The position numbers and the translations under genes were made by a program. Positions 25,760-34,274 of a stretch of 37,205 nt of DNA are shown here, piece after piece. The notes under the pieces are model-generated. The model was not told where the DNA came from. It made no database searches and saw nothing but the letters and a program-made list of their open reading frames with translations. The DNA is taken from contig CAISOD010000100.1 in assembly GCA_903887045.1 (NCBI GenBank), positions 1 to 37,205 on the forward strand, in the 5' to 3' direction. This DNA comes from an uncultured Gammaproteobacteria bacterium (GTDB taxonomy: Bacteria; Pseudomonadota; Gammaproteobacteria; Pseudomonadales; Pseudohongiellaceae). Every line of letters begins with the position of its first letter. Within the stretch, counting starts at the first letter, position 1.

Positions 25760-27105
25760 TTGAGGTCGATCACGTCCTGCGGACTCAGCACACCTGCGGC
25801 CTGTTTCAGCGTCAGCGTGTCGATCACGTAGGTGAAGCGGGCGTTGGCGTGATCGCGCTGGGCCTGGAACAGCAGGCGCTGCGCCAATACCACGTCAACA
25901 ATATTGCGGGTTCCCACTTCCGCACCCACCTGGGTTGCTTCGAGCGCGCTCTGGGTTGAAACGACTGCTTGCGCGCGGGCCTGCACGGCTTTGACATCGG
26001 TCTCGACACTGCGATAGGCATTGCGGGTGTTTTGTGTATTGTCGCGGCGACTCTTCAACAGCGCTTCTTCACTGGCATCGCGCGTGTAATAGGCCTGGTG
26101 CATGCGTGAGCGGTTGAGGCCGCCGGCAAACAGCGGGATTGTCAGGTTCAGCGCTACGCTGCTGCGCTCGGAAGCAAGGGCCGGGAAGAAGCTGAATGGG
26201 TTGGCGCTCTGGTTCCAGTTGTAGTTCATGCCCAGCTCCACTGTAGGATACATGGCGGCTTTGGCTGCCTTGGCATCGTCCTGCCGCGCGCCCAGATCCA
26301 GTTCGGCGATCTTGATGGCGATGTTGTTGTCCTGCGCCAGCTGGACCCACTCGTCAGGAGTGGCGGGATCGACGGGAGCGATCGGGAAGTCGGCCGCCAG
26401 CTCTGAAATGTCCATGTGGGCCTGGCCGGTAATGGCCTCCAGTGCTTCCATGCGCTGGCTCAGGTTGTTCTCTTCTACCAGACGGTTGACGCTTACCAGG
26501 TCGGCGTTGGCCTGACTGTCGTACACGTCGGTAATCGCTACCAGACCAACCTCAAAACGCTGGCGGGTCTGCTCCAGCACCTGTTTCGAGGCTTCTTCTT
26601 CGGTCATAAGGGAGGTCAGGTTGGCCTTGCTGCGCAACACGTTGAAGTAGGCGGTAGCCACTTTCAGGATCAGCTGCTGTTCCGATTGCGCCAGGGTCAG
26701 AGCAGCGCTTTGGTCTCCCTTGCGGGCGCTCTGAAACGCATACCAGGCCTGGAAATTGACCAGGGCCTGCCGCAGGTTGATGCCATAACCCTTGGAATTG
26801 AAGCCGGCACCGAACGAATGTTCCTGCAGACGACCTCCAGCGGGTGCCGACGCCACCCCAGTGGTATCGCGCGATGTGGAGGCGGTGGCATTGATGGTAG
26901 GCAGCAGGAAGGAACGCCCTTGGTCCAACACCGTGTGGCTGGCGTTGTAACGGGCGCGCGCCTGACGGATCTCCGGGTCATTTTTGGCTGCCAGATCGAA
27001 GATCTGCTGCAGGTCGTCAGCAAGGACGGCATTGGTGGTCAACGCGGATGCCAACAACACTCCAAAACCGATGGAGCGCAGGAAAAAATGAGCCTTGGCC
27101 TTCAT
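25741..27105 (-). CDS. tolC: TolC-family outer-membrane channel
   Basis: Trimeric exit duct for multidrug efflux and type I secretion, spanning outer membrane and periplasm. It has 454 residues with a signal peptide (MKAKAHFFLRSIGFGVLLAS, then ALTTNAVLADD) and two repeated halves of barrel strands and long coiled helices. Typical pieces are LQQIFDLAAKNDPEIRQARA, SQANADLVSVNRLVEENNLS and GVLSPQDVIDLNQWL. The length and the two-repeat layout match TolC and the position beside nudF-cpdA-yqiA-parE is the classic tolC neighbourhood. TGGAG lies 5 bases before the ATG. It is probably controlled by an operator palindrome overlapping its promoter. Confidence 0.93.
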   Translation of the reverse strand: MKAKAHFFLRSIGFGVLLASALTTNAVLADDLQQIFDLAAKNDPEIRQARARYNASHTVLDQGRSFLLPTINATASTSRDTTGVASAPAGGRLQEHSFGAGFNSKGYGINLRQALVNFQAWYAFQSARKGDQSAALTLAQSEQQLILKVATAYFNVLRSKANLTSLMTEEEASKQVLEQTRQRFEVGLVAITDVYDSQANADLVSVNRLVEENNLSQRMEALEAITGQAHMDISELAADFPIAPVDPATPDEWVQLAQDNNIAIKIAELDLGARQDDAKAAKAAMYPTVELGMNYNWNQSANPFSFFPALASERSSVALNLTIPLFAGGLNRSRMHQAYYTRDASEEALLKSRRDNTQNTRNAYRSVETDVKAVQARAQAVVSTQSALEATQVGAEVGTRNIVDVVLAQRLLFQAQRDHANARFTYVIDTLTLKQAAGVLSPQDVIDLNQWLRQ

Positions 27106-27127
27106 GAAAACTCCATAGATTTACTGT

Positions 27128-27147
27128 GACTGACTGGTCAGTCAGTC
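27128..27147 (-). promoter_or_regulatory. 20-bp palindromic operator upstream of tolC
   Basis: GACTGACTG and CAGTCAGTC are perfect 9-bp inverted repeats separated by two bases, located 23-42 bases upstream of the tolC ATG. It overlaps four bases of the likely -10 box. Size and spacing are those of TetR-family operators, and such repressors commonly govern efflux genes; no regulator gene is in the window, so the cognate protein is unknown. Confidence 0.6.
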
Positions 27148-27171
27148 TAATTTTGCTGGCTAGCATGTCAA
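27144..27171 (-). promoter_or_regulatory. tolC promoter
   Basis: On the reverse strand a perfect -35 TTGACA (27171-27166) is followed after 16 bases by TAGACT (27149-27144) as -10. The inferred start of transcription falls within the adjacent palindrome, so a bound repressor would block initiation. Confidence 0.6.
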
Positions 27172-27284
27172 GCGTGATACGTAAGCCGGCAGGCTGCCAG
27201 CCCAAGGAAATATCGTAAAAAAAAGCGGTTGCATTGTAGCAAACAAACCCTGATTCTGCCGGCATCCAGTGTGGGCAGTACGTA

Positions 27285-27917
27285 ATGACAGACGAATCAA
27301 AACCGGTGTTCGGACTGGCAGATGTGGAGTTGCTGGAGCGCCAGTCCTGCTACGAAGGCTTCCTGCGTATCGACCGTCTGACCCTGAAATGCCGCCGGTA
27401 CGAAGGGGGCTGGAGCCGGGAGTTCCAACGTGAATTGATGTTGCGGCACCGGGGGGTTGGAGTGCTGCTGTATGACCCGGATGCCGATGCAGTTTTGCTG
27501 GTTGAGCAATTCCGCGTCGGCTGCCTCGACGATGGCCAAAACGGCCCTTGGGCGCTGGAACTGGTGGCCGGCATGATCGACACCGACGAAAGCGAGCTTG
27601 AAGTGGCGCGGCGGGAGGTCGAGGAGGAGGCCGGTTTAAGCGTCAGCCAACTGATTCCTGTCTGCCACTATTACAACAGTCCCGGGGGCAGCAATGAGCG
27701 ATTGGCCGTTTATTGCAGTCGTTTCGATGCCAGTAGCTACCAGGGCGGCCTTCACGGGTTGATCGACGAAAATGAAGACATCCGCACCGTCACCATGAGC
27801 CGTAGCGATGCGCTGGCAGCGGTGGCCAGCGGCAGGATAAACAACGCGATGAGCATCATTGCGTTGCAATGGCTGGAATTGAACCTTTTCCGTGTGAAGG
27901 CAGACTTGCGGTGCTAA
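27285..27917 (+). CDS. nudF: ADP-ribose pyrophosphatase, Nudix family
   Basis: Hydrolyses ADP-ribose (and related sugars) to AMP and ribose-5-phosphate. The Nudix box GX5EX7REUXEEXGU is complete at residues 96-118 (GMIDTDESELEVARREVEEE, then AGL). The upstream segment GVGVLLYDPDADAVLLVEQF RVG and WALELVAGM also follow the NudF pattern, and length (210) equals E. coli NudF (209). It is divergent from tolC and heads the nudF-DUF1249-cpdA-yqiA-parE-parC run found across gammaproteobacteria. The ribosome site is weak. Confidence 0.94.
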   Translation: MTDESKPVFGLADVELLERQSCYEGFLRIDRLTLKCRRYEGGWSREFQRELMLRHRGVGVLLYDPDADAVLLVEQFRVGCLDDGQNGPWALELVAGMIDTDESELEVARREVEEEAGLSVSQLIPVCHYYNSPGGSNERLAVYCSRFDASSYQGGLHGLIDENEDIRTVTMSRSDALAAVASGRINNAMSIIALQWLELNLFRVKADLRC

Positions 27918-27952
27918 GTGCAAATCCGAATGTTGCAGACAGGAATGCAGCA

Positions 27953-27997
27953 ATGACGCAACCCATGCTTCACTCCGGGCAGGACACCTGCCAGTGA
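27953..27997 (+). CDS. Possible 14-codon leader ORF before the DUF1249 gene
   Basis: ATG at 27953 opens MTQPMLHSGQDTCQ and stops with a TGA (27995-27997) that overlaps the ATG of the next gene (TGATG). AGGA lies eight bases upstream. A still shorter ATGCAGCAATGA at 27945 ends inside its start codon (ATGA). The chain has the form of translational coupling, but such a short frame could be chance. Confidence 0.3.
   Translation: MTQPMLHSGQDTCQ
27978..27992 (+). other. Hairpin masking the DUF1249 gene ribosome site
   Basis: GGCAGG and CCTGCC form a perfect 6-bp stem with an ACA loop, ending four bases before the ATG at 27997. The only AGGA near this start is in the stem and loop, so a ribosome translating the short leader ORF might be needed to open it. 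Confidence 0.4.
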
Positions 27998-28524
27998 TGA
28001 AATCCACCCCCAGGCTCAAACGCCCCCCACTTGATCTGAGTGCTCGCATGGCTGTTTGTGATGCCAACTACTTGCGCCTGTTGAAGTTGGTGCCGGAATT
28101 TCGCGAAGGCCTGCAGCGCACCATCTTGCTGCCGGCAGTTCGCGAACAGGAGCTGGGCGCCCACCGGCTCGACGTGCAGGTGCTCGAACATTTCCGCTAT
28201 ACCACCACGCTGAGACTGTCGCTGGTGGTCGAAGAATACATCCCGTATTGGTATCAGGAACCGCGGTTGATTGTGCGGCTTTACCACGATGCCGGCACCG
28301 CTGAAGTGGTCAGCTACCAGGATCACGTTGGCTTCAAGGCCCTTTACGGCGAGGACGACGCGCCGCGATTCAACTGGGACGAAAAAAACCAGATCAACCT
28401 GTTCCTGGCTGATTGGCTCACCCTATGCCTCGATGGTGGCCTCGCTGTACTGGCGGTGCCCATGTGCCTGCGTACCACTTATGGTGATGACGAACCGGCA
28501 GCAGAAACGGAGTCGAGGGACTGA
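27997..28524 (+). CDS. DUF1249 family protein (YqiB-like)
   Basis: A 175-residue cytosolic protein of unknown function, always found next to cpdA in this gene group. Recognisable family segments include YLRLLKLVPEF near residue 27, then EYIPYWYQEPRLIVRLYHDA and NWDEKNQINLFLADWLTLCL. A GTG at 27994 is also possible, but the ATG at 27997 overlaps the leader ORF stop. Its stop is two bases before the cpdA ATG. Confidence 0.88.
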   Translation: MKSTPRLKRPPLDLSARMAVCDANYLRLLKLVPEFREGLQRTILLPAVREQELGAHRLDVQVLEHFRYTTTLRLSLVVEEYIPYWYQEPRLIVRLYHDAGTAEVVSYQDHVGFKALYGEDDAPRFNWDEKNQINLFLADWLTLCLDGGLAVLAVPMCLRTTYGDDEPAAETESRD

Positions 28525-28526
28525 AC

Positions 28527-29339
28527 ATGCAGCGCCTGCTGTCGGACAGCAATAGTTATCGCCTGGTGCAGGTGACCGATACCCATCTGTATGCAGATAC
28601 CTCGCAGGTACTGGTAGGCATGAACTGCGACGAGGGACTGCGCGATGTCATCGATCTGATCCGCAAGAAGGAAGACGTGATCGCTGGCGTACTGCTTACC
28701 GGCGATGCCTCGCAAGACAACAGCGCCGCAAGCTACCAACGGTTGCACACAACGCTGGCCACATTGGGAGCGCGCCAACACTGGATTCCAGGCAACCACG
28801 ATGAATTGAAAGCAATGCAGAAGGTGCTGAATGCAGGCAACCGCTGCTTCGAAAAATCGATCCGCTTCGGCAAGTGGCAGGTGGTGATGCTGGTCAGCAA
28901 TGTGGTGGGTGCAGCACATGGAATGTTGAAAAAGGCCGAGCTCGATTTCCTTGAGGAGCAGCTGAGCAGCACCAATGCCGAGCACATATTGATATGTTTG
29001 CACCACAATCCGGTGCCGGTGAAGGCTGCATGGCTGCAGCAGCATGCGCTGAAGAACCCCGAGGCCTTGTTTGCGATTCTTGATCGTTATCCAACCGTGC
29101 GGGCCGTACTGTTCGGCCACATCCATCATGAACTGAAATGCAAGCGCAACGGTGTGGCGTATTACGGTTCGCCGTCTACCTGTATCCAGTTTCATCCCAG
29201 CCACGAAGAGTTTGCGCTGGACCACCGCAATCCAGGTTATCGCTGGCTGGAATTGCATGCCGACGGCACGCTGCTGACCGGCGTCAATCGCGTGCGTAAC
29301 AAGCGTTACTCGGTTGATTTCGCTAGTATCGGCTATTAA
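28527..29339 (+). CDS. cpdA: 3',5'-cyclic-AMP phosphodiesterase
   Basis: Hydrolyses cAMP to AMP, limiting CRP signalling. It is a calcineurin-like metallophosphoesterase with all metal motifs: DTH (18-20) in LVQVTDTHLYADT, GD (59-60) in LLTGDASQDNSA, GNHDE (89-93), LHHNPVPVK and GHIHHELK. At 270 residues it is close to E. coli CpdA (275). It is placed between the DUF1249 gene and yqiA in the standard order. Confidence 0.94.
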   Translation: MQRLLSDSNSYRLVQVTDTHLYADTSQVLVGMNCDEGLRDVIDLIRKKEDVIAGVLLTGDASQDNSAASYQRLHTTLATLGARQHWIPGNHDELKAMQKVLNAGNRCFEKSIRFGKWQVVMLVSNVVGAAHGMLKKAELDFLEEQLSSTNAEHILICLHHNPVPVKAAWLQQHALKNPEALFAILDRYPTVRAVLFGHIHHELKCKRNGVAYYGSPSTCIQFHPSHEEFALDHRNPGYRWLELHADGTLLTGVNRVRNKRYSVDFASIGY

Positions 29340-29369
29340 TCGCGCCGCAGTTCAACCGCCCGCCCCGTC

Positions 29370-29990
29370 ATGAGTGAATCCAGCGAACAGACAGAATCGA
29401 GGGCACCAGCGGCAATGCGATCGCGGGTCGTGTATTTGCATGGTTTCAATAGTTCACCCGCCTCTCTCAAAGCCCGACTGTTTGCCGAATTCTGCACGGC
29501 CCGCCAAATTGAATACGCCGTGCCCGCGCTTTCCCATGATCCAGTTGTGGCGATGAATACCGCTCTGGCTTGTATCACCCAACAGGGATCCAAACCGGCC
29601 CTGTTGATCGGCAGTTCGCTGGGAGCTTACTACGCCACCTGGTTCACCGAGCATTTCGGCATACCGTCTGCGCTGGTGAATCCTGCGGTATCACCGTGCG
29701 ACCAGTTGCACGATGGGTTCCTCGGCCGCCAGCGCAACCATTACACCGGTGAGGAATACGAATTCACTGTGGCCCATGTCGACGCCTTGCGTCGTTATGA
29801 TTCCCCCCGCATCCACGATCCGCGCAAGTACCTGCTGCTGGTGCAGACCGGTGATGAAGTGCTCGATTACCGCCTCGCTGTAGAGCGCTACCAGGGTTGC
29901 GAGCAGGATGTGCAGCCGGGGGGAAACCACAGCTACGAAAATTTCGCCGACAAACTGCCGCGTATCATGCAGTTTGCCGGCCTGCAGTGA
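29370..29990 (+). CDS. yqiA: YqiA-type esterase
   Basis: A small alpha/beta hydrolase acting on short-chain esters in E. coli. The family signature VVYLHGFNSSPASLKAR precedes the nucleophile elbow LLIGSSLGAYYATWFTEHFG (S83), then DEVLDY (acid) and GGNHSYENF (histidine). From ATG 29370 it has 206 residues; E. coli YqiA (193) begins just before LLYLHGFNSSP, so ATG 29415 (MRSRVVYLHG) is an equally likely start. Downstream of cpdA, 42 bases before parE. Confidence 0.92.
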   Translation: MSESSEQTESRAPAAMRSRVVYLHGFNSSPASLKARLFAEFCTARQIEYAVPALSHDPVVAMNTALACITQQGSKPALLIGSSLGAYYATWFTEHFGIPSALVNPAVSPCDQLHDGFLGRQRNHYTGEEYEFTVAHVDALRRYDSPRIHDPRKYLLLVQTGDEVLDYRLAVERYQGCEQDVQPGGNHSYENFADKLPRIMQFAGLQ

Positions 29991-30032
29991 CGCAACGACT
30001 GCGGCTGCTACATCAAAGGAAGTGCCATACAC

Positions 30033-31931
30033 ATGAGCAAAGAATACAACGCGGGCTCCATCGAGGTTCTCACCGGACTTGACCCGGTGCGTCGTCGCCC
30101 CGGCATGTACACCGACACCACGCGACCGAATCATCTGGTGCAGGAAGTGGTCGACAACAGCGTGGACGAAGCGCTGGCCGGCCACGCCCGCCACATCACC
30201 GTCACTCTGCAAAAAGACGGTACGGTAGAGGTGAGCGATGATGGTCGCGGCATGCCGGTGGATATCCATCCGGAAGAAAAAGTCAGCGGCGTCGAGCTGA
30301 TCCTCACGCGCCTCCATGCAGGTGGCAAATTCTCCAAAGAAAACTATCAATTTTCCGGCGGCTTGCACGGTGTCGGTGTGTCGGTGGTGAATGCCCTGTC
30401 GCTCGACCTGGAAGTATTGGTCAGACGCAATGGCAACATTTACCGCATGACCTTCAAGGGCGGTGACAAAGCCACCGAGCTTGCCGTGGTAGACAAAGTC
30501 GGCAGCCGCAACACCGGCACTACCGTGCGCTTCGTGCCGGACCCGAAATACTTCGACAGCCCCACAGTCTCGATCTCACGCCTGATCCATGTGCTGCGTG
30601 CGAAAGCCGTGCTGTGTCCGGGCTTGCGCGTCAGCTTCATCGACAACACCGTCAGCGCCGACAAAGCCCGCAGCAACGAGTGGTACTACGAAGACGGTCT
30701 GTCTGACTATCTTCGCCAGTCATGCGTCGACTCGACAACGCTGCCGGCTGAACCCTTCACCGGCTCCATGAAAGGCAATGAAGAAACTGTTGACTGGGCA
30801 GTGCTGTGGTTGCCGGAAGGCGGAGAACTGTTGACGGAAAGCTACGTCAACCTGATTCCGACTGTGCAGGGGGGCACCCACGTCAACGGCTTCCGCACCG
30901 GTTTGATCGAGGCGATCAAGGAGTTCTGTGAATTCCGCAGTCTGGTGCCGCGCGGCATCAAGCTGTCGGCAGAAGACATCTGGGATCGCTGCAGCTACGT
31001 GCTGTCCTCAAAAATGCTGGAGCCGCAATTCTCCGGTCAGACCAAGGAAAAGTTGTCTTCGCGGCAGTCGGCTGCGTTTGTTGGCGGCGTAGTGAAGGAT
31101 GCCTTCAGTCTGTGGCTGAACCAGCACACCGCCGAAGCCGAACAGATTGCGCAGATGTGCATCGACAACGCGCAGCAGCGTCTGAAAGCCAGCAAACTGG
31201 TGGTGCGCAAGAAGATCACGCAAGGGCCGGCGTTGCCGGGCAAGCTGGCGGATTGCTCCACCTCGGAAGTGATGGCGGGCGAGCTGTTCCTGGTCGAAGG
31301 CGATTCCGCCGGTGGTTCCGCCAAGCAGGCGCGTGATCGGGAAACCCAGGCCATCATGCCGCTGCGCGGCAAGATACTGAATACGTGGGAAGTCGAGTCC
31401 GGCGAAATCCTCGCCTCGCAGGAAGTGCACGACATTGCTACTGCCATCGGCGTTGATCCCGGTTCCAACGATCTCAGTGGCTTGCGATACGGCAAGGTCT
31501 GCATTCTCGCTGATGCGGACTCCGACGGACTCCACATTGCCACCTTGTTGTCGGCCTTGTTCATCCGCCATTTTCGCGCAGTGGTCGAAGCGGGCCACAT
31601 CTATGTGGCGATGCCTCCGCTGTACCGCATCGATCTTGGCAAGGAAGTGTTCTACGCGCTCGATGAGCAGGAGAAGAACGGCATCCTCGATCGTCTGGTG
31701 GCCGAGAACAAAAAAGGCAAACCAAATGTGCAGCGCTTCAAAGGGCTGGGAGAAATGAACCCGCTGCAGCTGCGGGAAACCACCATGAACAAGGACACGC
31801 GCCGCTTGGTGCAACTCAATATCGACGAGCTCGACACCACCAACGAACTGATGGACATGCTGCTGGCGAAGAAGCGCTCCGGCGACCGCAAGGACTGGCT
31901 GGAACAGAACGGCAATATGGCTGACATATAA
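30033..31931 (+). CDS. parE: DNA topoisomerase IV subunit B
   Basis: ATPase subunit of topoisomerase IV, which unlinks daughter chromosomes. It has 632 residues (E. coli 630). The GHKL ATP site shows EVVDNSVDEALAG, DDGRGMPVDIHPEEKVSGVE and GGLHGVGVSVVNALS. The TOPRIM domain has LVEGDSAGGSAKQARDRETQ and LADADSDGLHIATLLSALF, and the C-terminus QRFKGLGEMNPLQLRETTM. AGGAAG lies 10 bases before the ATG. Followed by parC after 42 bases. Confidence 0.97.
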   Translation: MSKEYNAGSIEVLTGLDPVRRRPGMYTDTTRPNHLVQEVVDNSVDEALAGHARHITVTLQKDGTVEVSDDGRGMPVDIHPEEKVSGVELILTRLHAGGKFSKENYQFSGGLHGVGVSVVNALSLDLEVLVRRNGNIYRMTFKGGDKATELAVVDKVGSRNTGTTVRFVPDPKYFDSPTVSISRLIHVLRAKAVLCPGLRVSFIDNTVSADKARSNEWYYEDGLSDYLRQSCVDSTTLPAEPFTGSMKGNEETVDWAVLWLPEGGELLTESYVNLIPTVQGGTHVNGFRTGLIEAIKEFCEFRSLVPRGIKLSAEDIWDRCSYVLSSKMLEPQFSGQTKEKLSSRQSAAFVGGVVKDAFSLWLNQHTAEAEQIAQMCIDNAQQRLKASKLVVRKKITQGPALPGKLADCSTSEVMAGELFLVEGDSAGGSAKQARDRETQAIMPLRGKILNTWEVESGEILASQEVHDIATAIGVDPGSNDLSGLRYGKVCILADADSDGLHIATLLSALFIRHFRAVVEAGHIYVAMPPLYRIDLGKEVFYALDEQEKNGILDRLVAENKKGKPNVQRFKGLGEMNPLQLRETTMNKDTRRLVQLNIDELDTTNELMDMLLAKKRSGDRKDWLEQNGNMADI

Positions 31932-31973
31932 CAGGTCTCCGCCACGTCAGTACCCGTTACCAGGAAACAAAAC

Positions 31974-34229
31974 ATGACACACACCACCGTATTCAACGCT
32001 GAAGGCATGGAACAGATGCCAATGCGCCAGTTTGTCGAGCAGGCGTATCTGAACTACTCGATGTACGTCATCAATGATCGTGCATTGCCGCACATCAGCG
32101 ATGGCCTCAAGCCGGTGCAGCGCCGCATTGTCTATGCAATGAGCGAACTTGGCCTGAAGAATAGCGCCAAGTACAAGAAGTCGGCGCGCACGATCGGCGA
32201 TGTGATCGGTAAATTCCACCCGCACGGTGATTCCGCCTGCTACGAAGCCATGGTGCTGATGGCGCAGCCGTTCTCCTATCGCTATCCGCTGGTGGATGGT
32301 CAGGGCAACTGGGGTTCGCCTGATGATCCCAAATCGTTTGCTGCGATGCGTTACACCGAATCGCGTTTGCAGGGCTATGCCGAAGTGCTGCTGTCGGAAC
32401 TCGGACAGGACACCGTCGAATGGAAACTCAACTTCGACGGCGAACTGGAAGAGCCGGTGGTGTTGCCGGCGCGCTTGCCCAACGTTTTGCTGAACGGCGC
32501 CAGTGGTATTGCCGTGGGCATGGCCACCGACATTCCGCCACACAACCTGCGAGAAGTGACGAATGCGTGCATCCACCTGCTCGATAATCCGTCGGTGACC
32601 ATCAGCGAGTTGCTGGAGTTCGTGCAGGCGCCGGATTTCCCGACTGCGGCCGAGATCATCACCCCGCGCCACGAAATTGCCGCGATGTATGCAAGCGGCA
32701 AAGGCATGGTCAAGTGCCGCGCCATTTACCGCAAGGACGACGGCGACATCGTCATTACTGCGTTGCCGTACCAGGTGTCGGGCGCCAAGGTGCTGGAACA
32801 GATTGCGGCGCAGATGCAGAAGAAGAAACTGCCGATGGTGGTGGATTTGCGCGATGAGAGTGATCACGAGAACCCAACGCGCATTGTAATCGTGCTGCGC
32901 TCCAACCGTGTCGATACAGAGGCGGTCATGAGCCACCTGTTCACCTGTACCGATCTGGAAAAGAGCTATCGCATCAACCTCAACATGATCGGCACCGACG
33001 GTTTGCCGCGGGTGAAGAGTCTGTTGGAGATTCTGCGCGAGTGGCTGGAATTCCGTACCAGCACGGTAACCCGCCGCCTGCAGTACCGGCTGGAGAAGAT
33101 TCTTTCGCGCTTGCACATCCTTGAGGCGCTGTTGATTGCCTACCTCAACATCGACGAAGTGATTCGCATCATCCGGACTGAAGACCAGCCGAAACCGGCA
33201 TTGATGCACCGTTTCGCATTGTCGGAGAAGCAGGCCGAAGCGATTCTCGAATTGAAACTGCGCAATCTGGCCAAGCTGGAAGAAATGCAGATCAGGGGCG
33301 AGCAAGAAGCCCTTGAAGCCGAGCGCGTGCAGTTGCAGCTCACACTGCAGTCGAAGAGCCGCATGAAATCGTTGATCAAGAAGGAATTGGCCGAAGACGC
33401 CAAGACCTTTGGTGATGCGCGTCGCTCGCCACTGGTGCAACGCGCTGAAGCGCAGGCCTTCAGCGAAACTGAATTGATGACCGTGGATCCGGTAACCGTT
33501 GTGTTGTCCGAAGCCGGCTGGATTCGCGCCGCCAAGGGCCATGAGGTGGATGCCGCTGCCCTGCAGTACAAGGCCGGCGACAAACTGAAGCAGGCCGAAA
33601 AAGGTCGCAGCAACCAGAACGTAGTGTTCATGGATTCGACCGGACGCGCCTATTCAATGGTCGCCCACAGCCTGCCATCTGCGCGTGGCATGGGTGAACC
33701 GCTTACGGGCCGCTTGAGTCCGCCCTCTGGCGCCACCTTTGAAGGGATGGTGATTGGCGATCCGGATAACCTGTATCTGTTGGCCTCCGATGCCGGCTAT
33801 GGTTTTGTTACCCAGATGGAAAACCTGCTCGGCAAGAACCGCGCAGGCAAAGCCGTGCTCAATCTGCCTGATGGTGGACGCGTACTGTCACCGTTGATGG
33901 TAGCCGATGCCGATAATGATGATATTGTGGCGGTGACAACAGAGGGCCATATGCTGGTGTTCAAGATCGCGGAGTTGCCACAGCTGCCGAAGGGAAAGGG
34001 CAACAAGATCATTGCCATCACTCCGGCCAAAGTTCAGGATAGAAGCGAGTTTGTTGCCGGCTATGCCGTAGTGAGGGCGGGTCAAACCGTAGTGATTCAC
34101 AGTGGCAAGCGTTACCTCAAACTGTCGCGCAGCGAGTTGGATCACTACCGTGGTGAGCGTGGCCGCCGCGGCAACAAACTGCCACGCGGCTTCCAGAACG
34201 TCGACAGGATTGAAATAGAGAGCAAGTAG
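31974..34229 (+). CDS. parC: DNA topoisomerase IV subunit A
   Basis: Breaks and rejoins DNA in topoisomerase IV. It has 751 residues (E. coli 752). The active tyrosine is Y127 in [11 protein letters not shown]. The quinolone-resistance region [18 protein letters not shown] has serine at 87 and glutamate at 91, the susceptible form. A long coiled coil (about 430-470) and a C-terminal beta-pinwheel follow. AGGAAA precedes the ATG. It ends 43 bases before the TonB receptor gene. Confidence 0.97.
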   Translation: MTHTTVFNAEGMEQMPMRQFVEQAYLNYSMYVINDRALPHISDGLKPVQRRIVYAMSELGLKNSAKYKKSARTIGDVIGKFHPHGDSACYEAMVLMAQPFSYRYPLVDGQGNWGSPDDPKSFAAMRYTESRLQGYAEVLLSELGQDTVEWKLNFDGELEEPVVLPARLPNVLLNGASGIAVGMATDIPPHNLREVTNACIHLLDNPSVTISELLEFVQAPDFPTAAEIITPRHEIAAMYASGKGMVKCRAIYRKDDGDIVITALPYQVSGAKVLEQIAAQMQKKKLPMVVDLRDESDHENPTRIVIVLRSNRVDTEAVMSHLFTCTDLEKSYRINLNMIGTDGLPRVKSLLEILREWLEFRTSTVTRRLQYRLEKILSRLHILEALLIAYLNIDEVIRIIRTEDQPKPALMHRFALSEKQAEAILELKLRNLAKLEEMQIRGEQEALEAERVQLQLTLQSKSRMKSLIKKELAEDAKTFGDARRSPLVQRAEAQAFSETELMTVDPVTVVLSEAGWIRAAKGHEVDAAALQYKAGDKLKQAEKGRSNQNVVFMDSTGRAYSMVAHSLPSARGMGEPLTGRLSPPSGATFEGMVIGDPDNLYLLASDAGYGFVTQMENLLGKNRAGKAVLNLPDGGRVLSPLMVADADNDDIVAVTTEGHMLVFKIAELPQLPKGKGNKIIAITPAKVQDRSEFVAGYAVVRAGQTVVIHSGKRYLKLSRSELDHYRGERGRRGNKLPRGFQNVDRIEIESK

Positions 34230-34242
34230 AGCGTTTTCAGGG

Positions 34243-34274
34243 ATGAATGGCCCGCCATAACGAGAGTCATTCAT
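34243..34274 (+). promoter_or_regulatory. Inverted repeat spanning the TonB receptor start codon
   Basis: ATGAATG (34243-34249) and CATTCAT (34268-34274) are perfect 7-bp complements with an 18-base loop that holds the GAGAG ribosome site. The second arm includes the first two bases of the start codon (34273). It could be an RNA hairpin limiting translation or an operator; 7 bp alone is modest evidence. Confidence 0.4.

Noticed and set aside
32213-32244. Quinolone-resistance mutation in parC
   Set aside because: Codons 87 and 91 encode serine and glutamate, the susceptible state.
31947-33542. A 531-codon open frame on the reverse strand
   Set aside because: It lies opposite parC, which is unmistakable. 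The reverse frame has no recognisable motif and is histidine/glutamine-rich as expected from antisense of a GC-rich gene.
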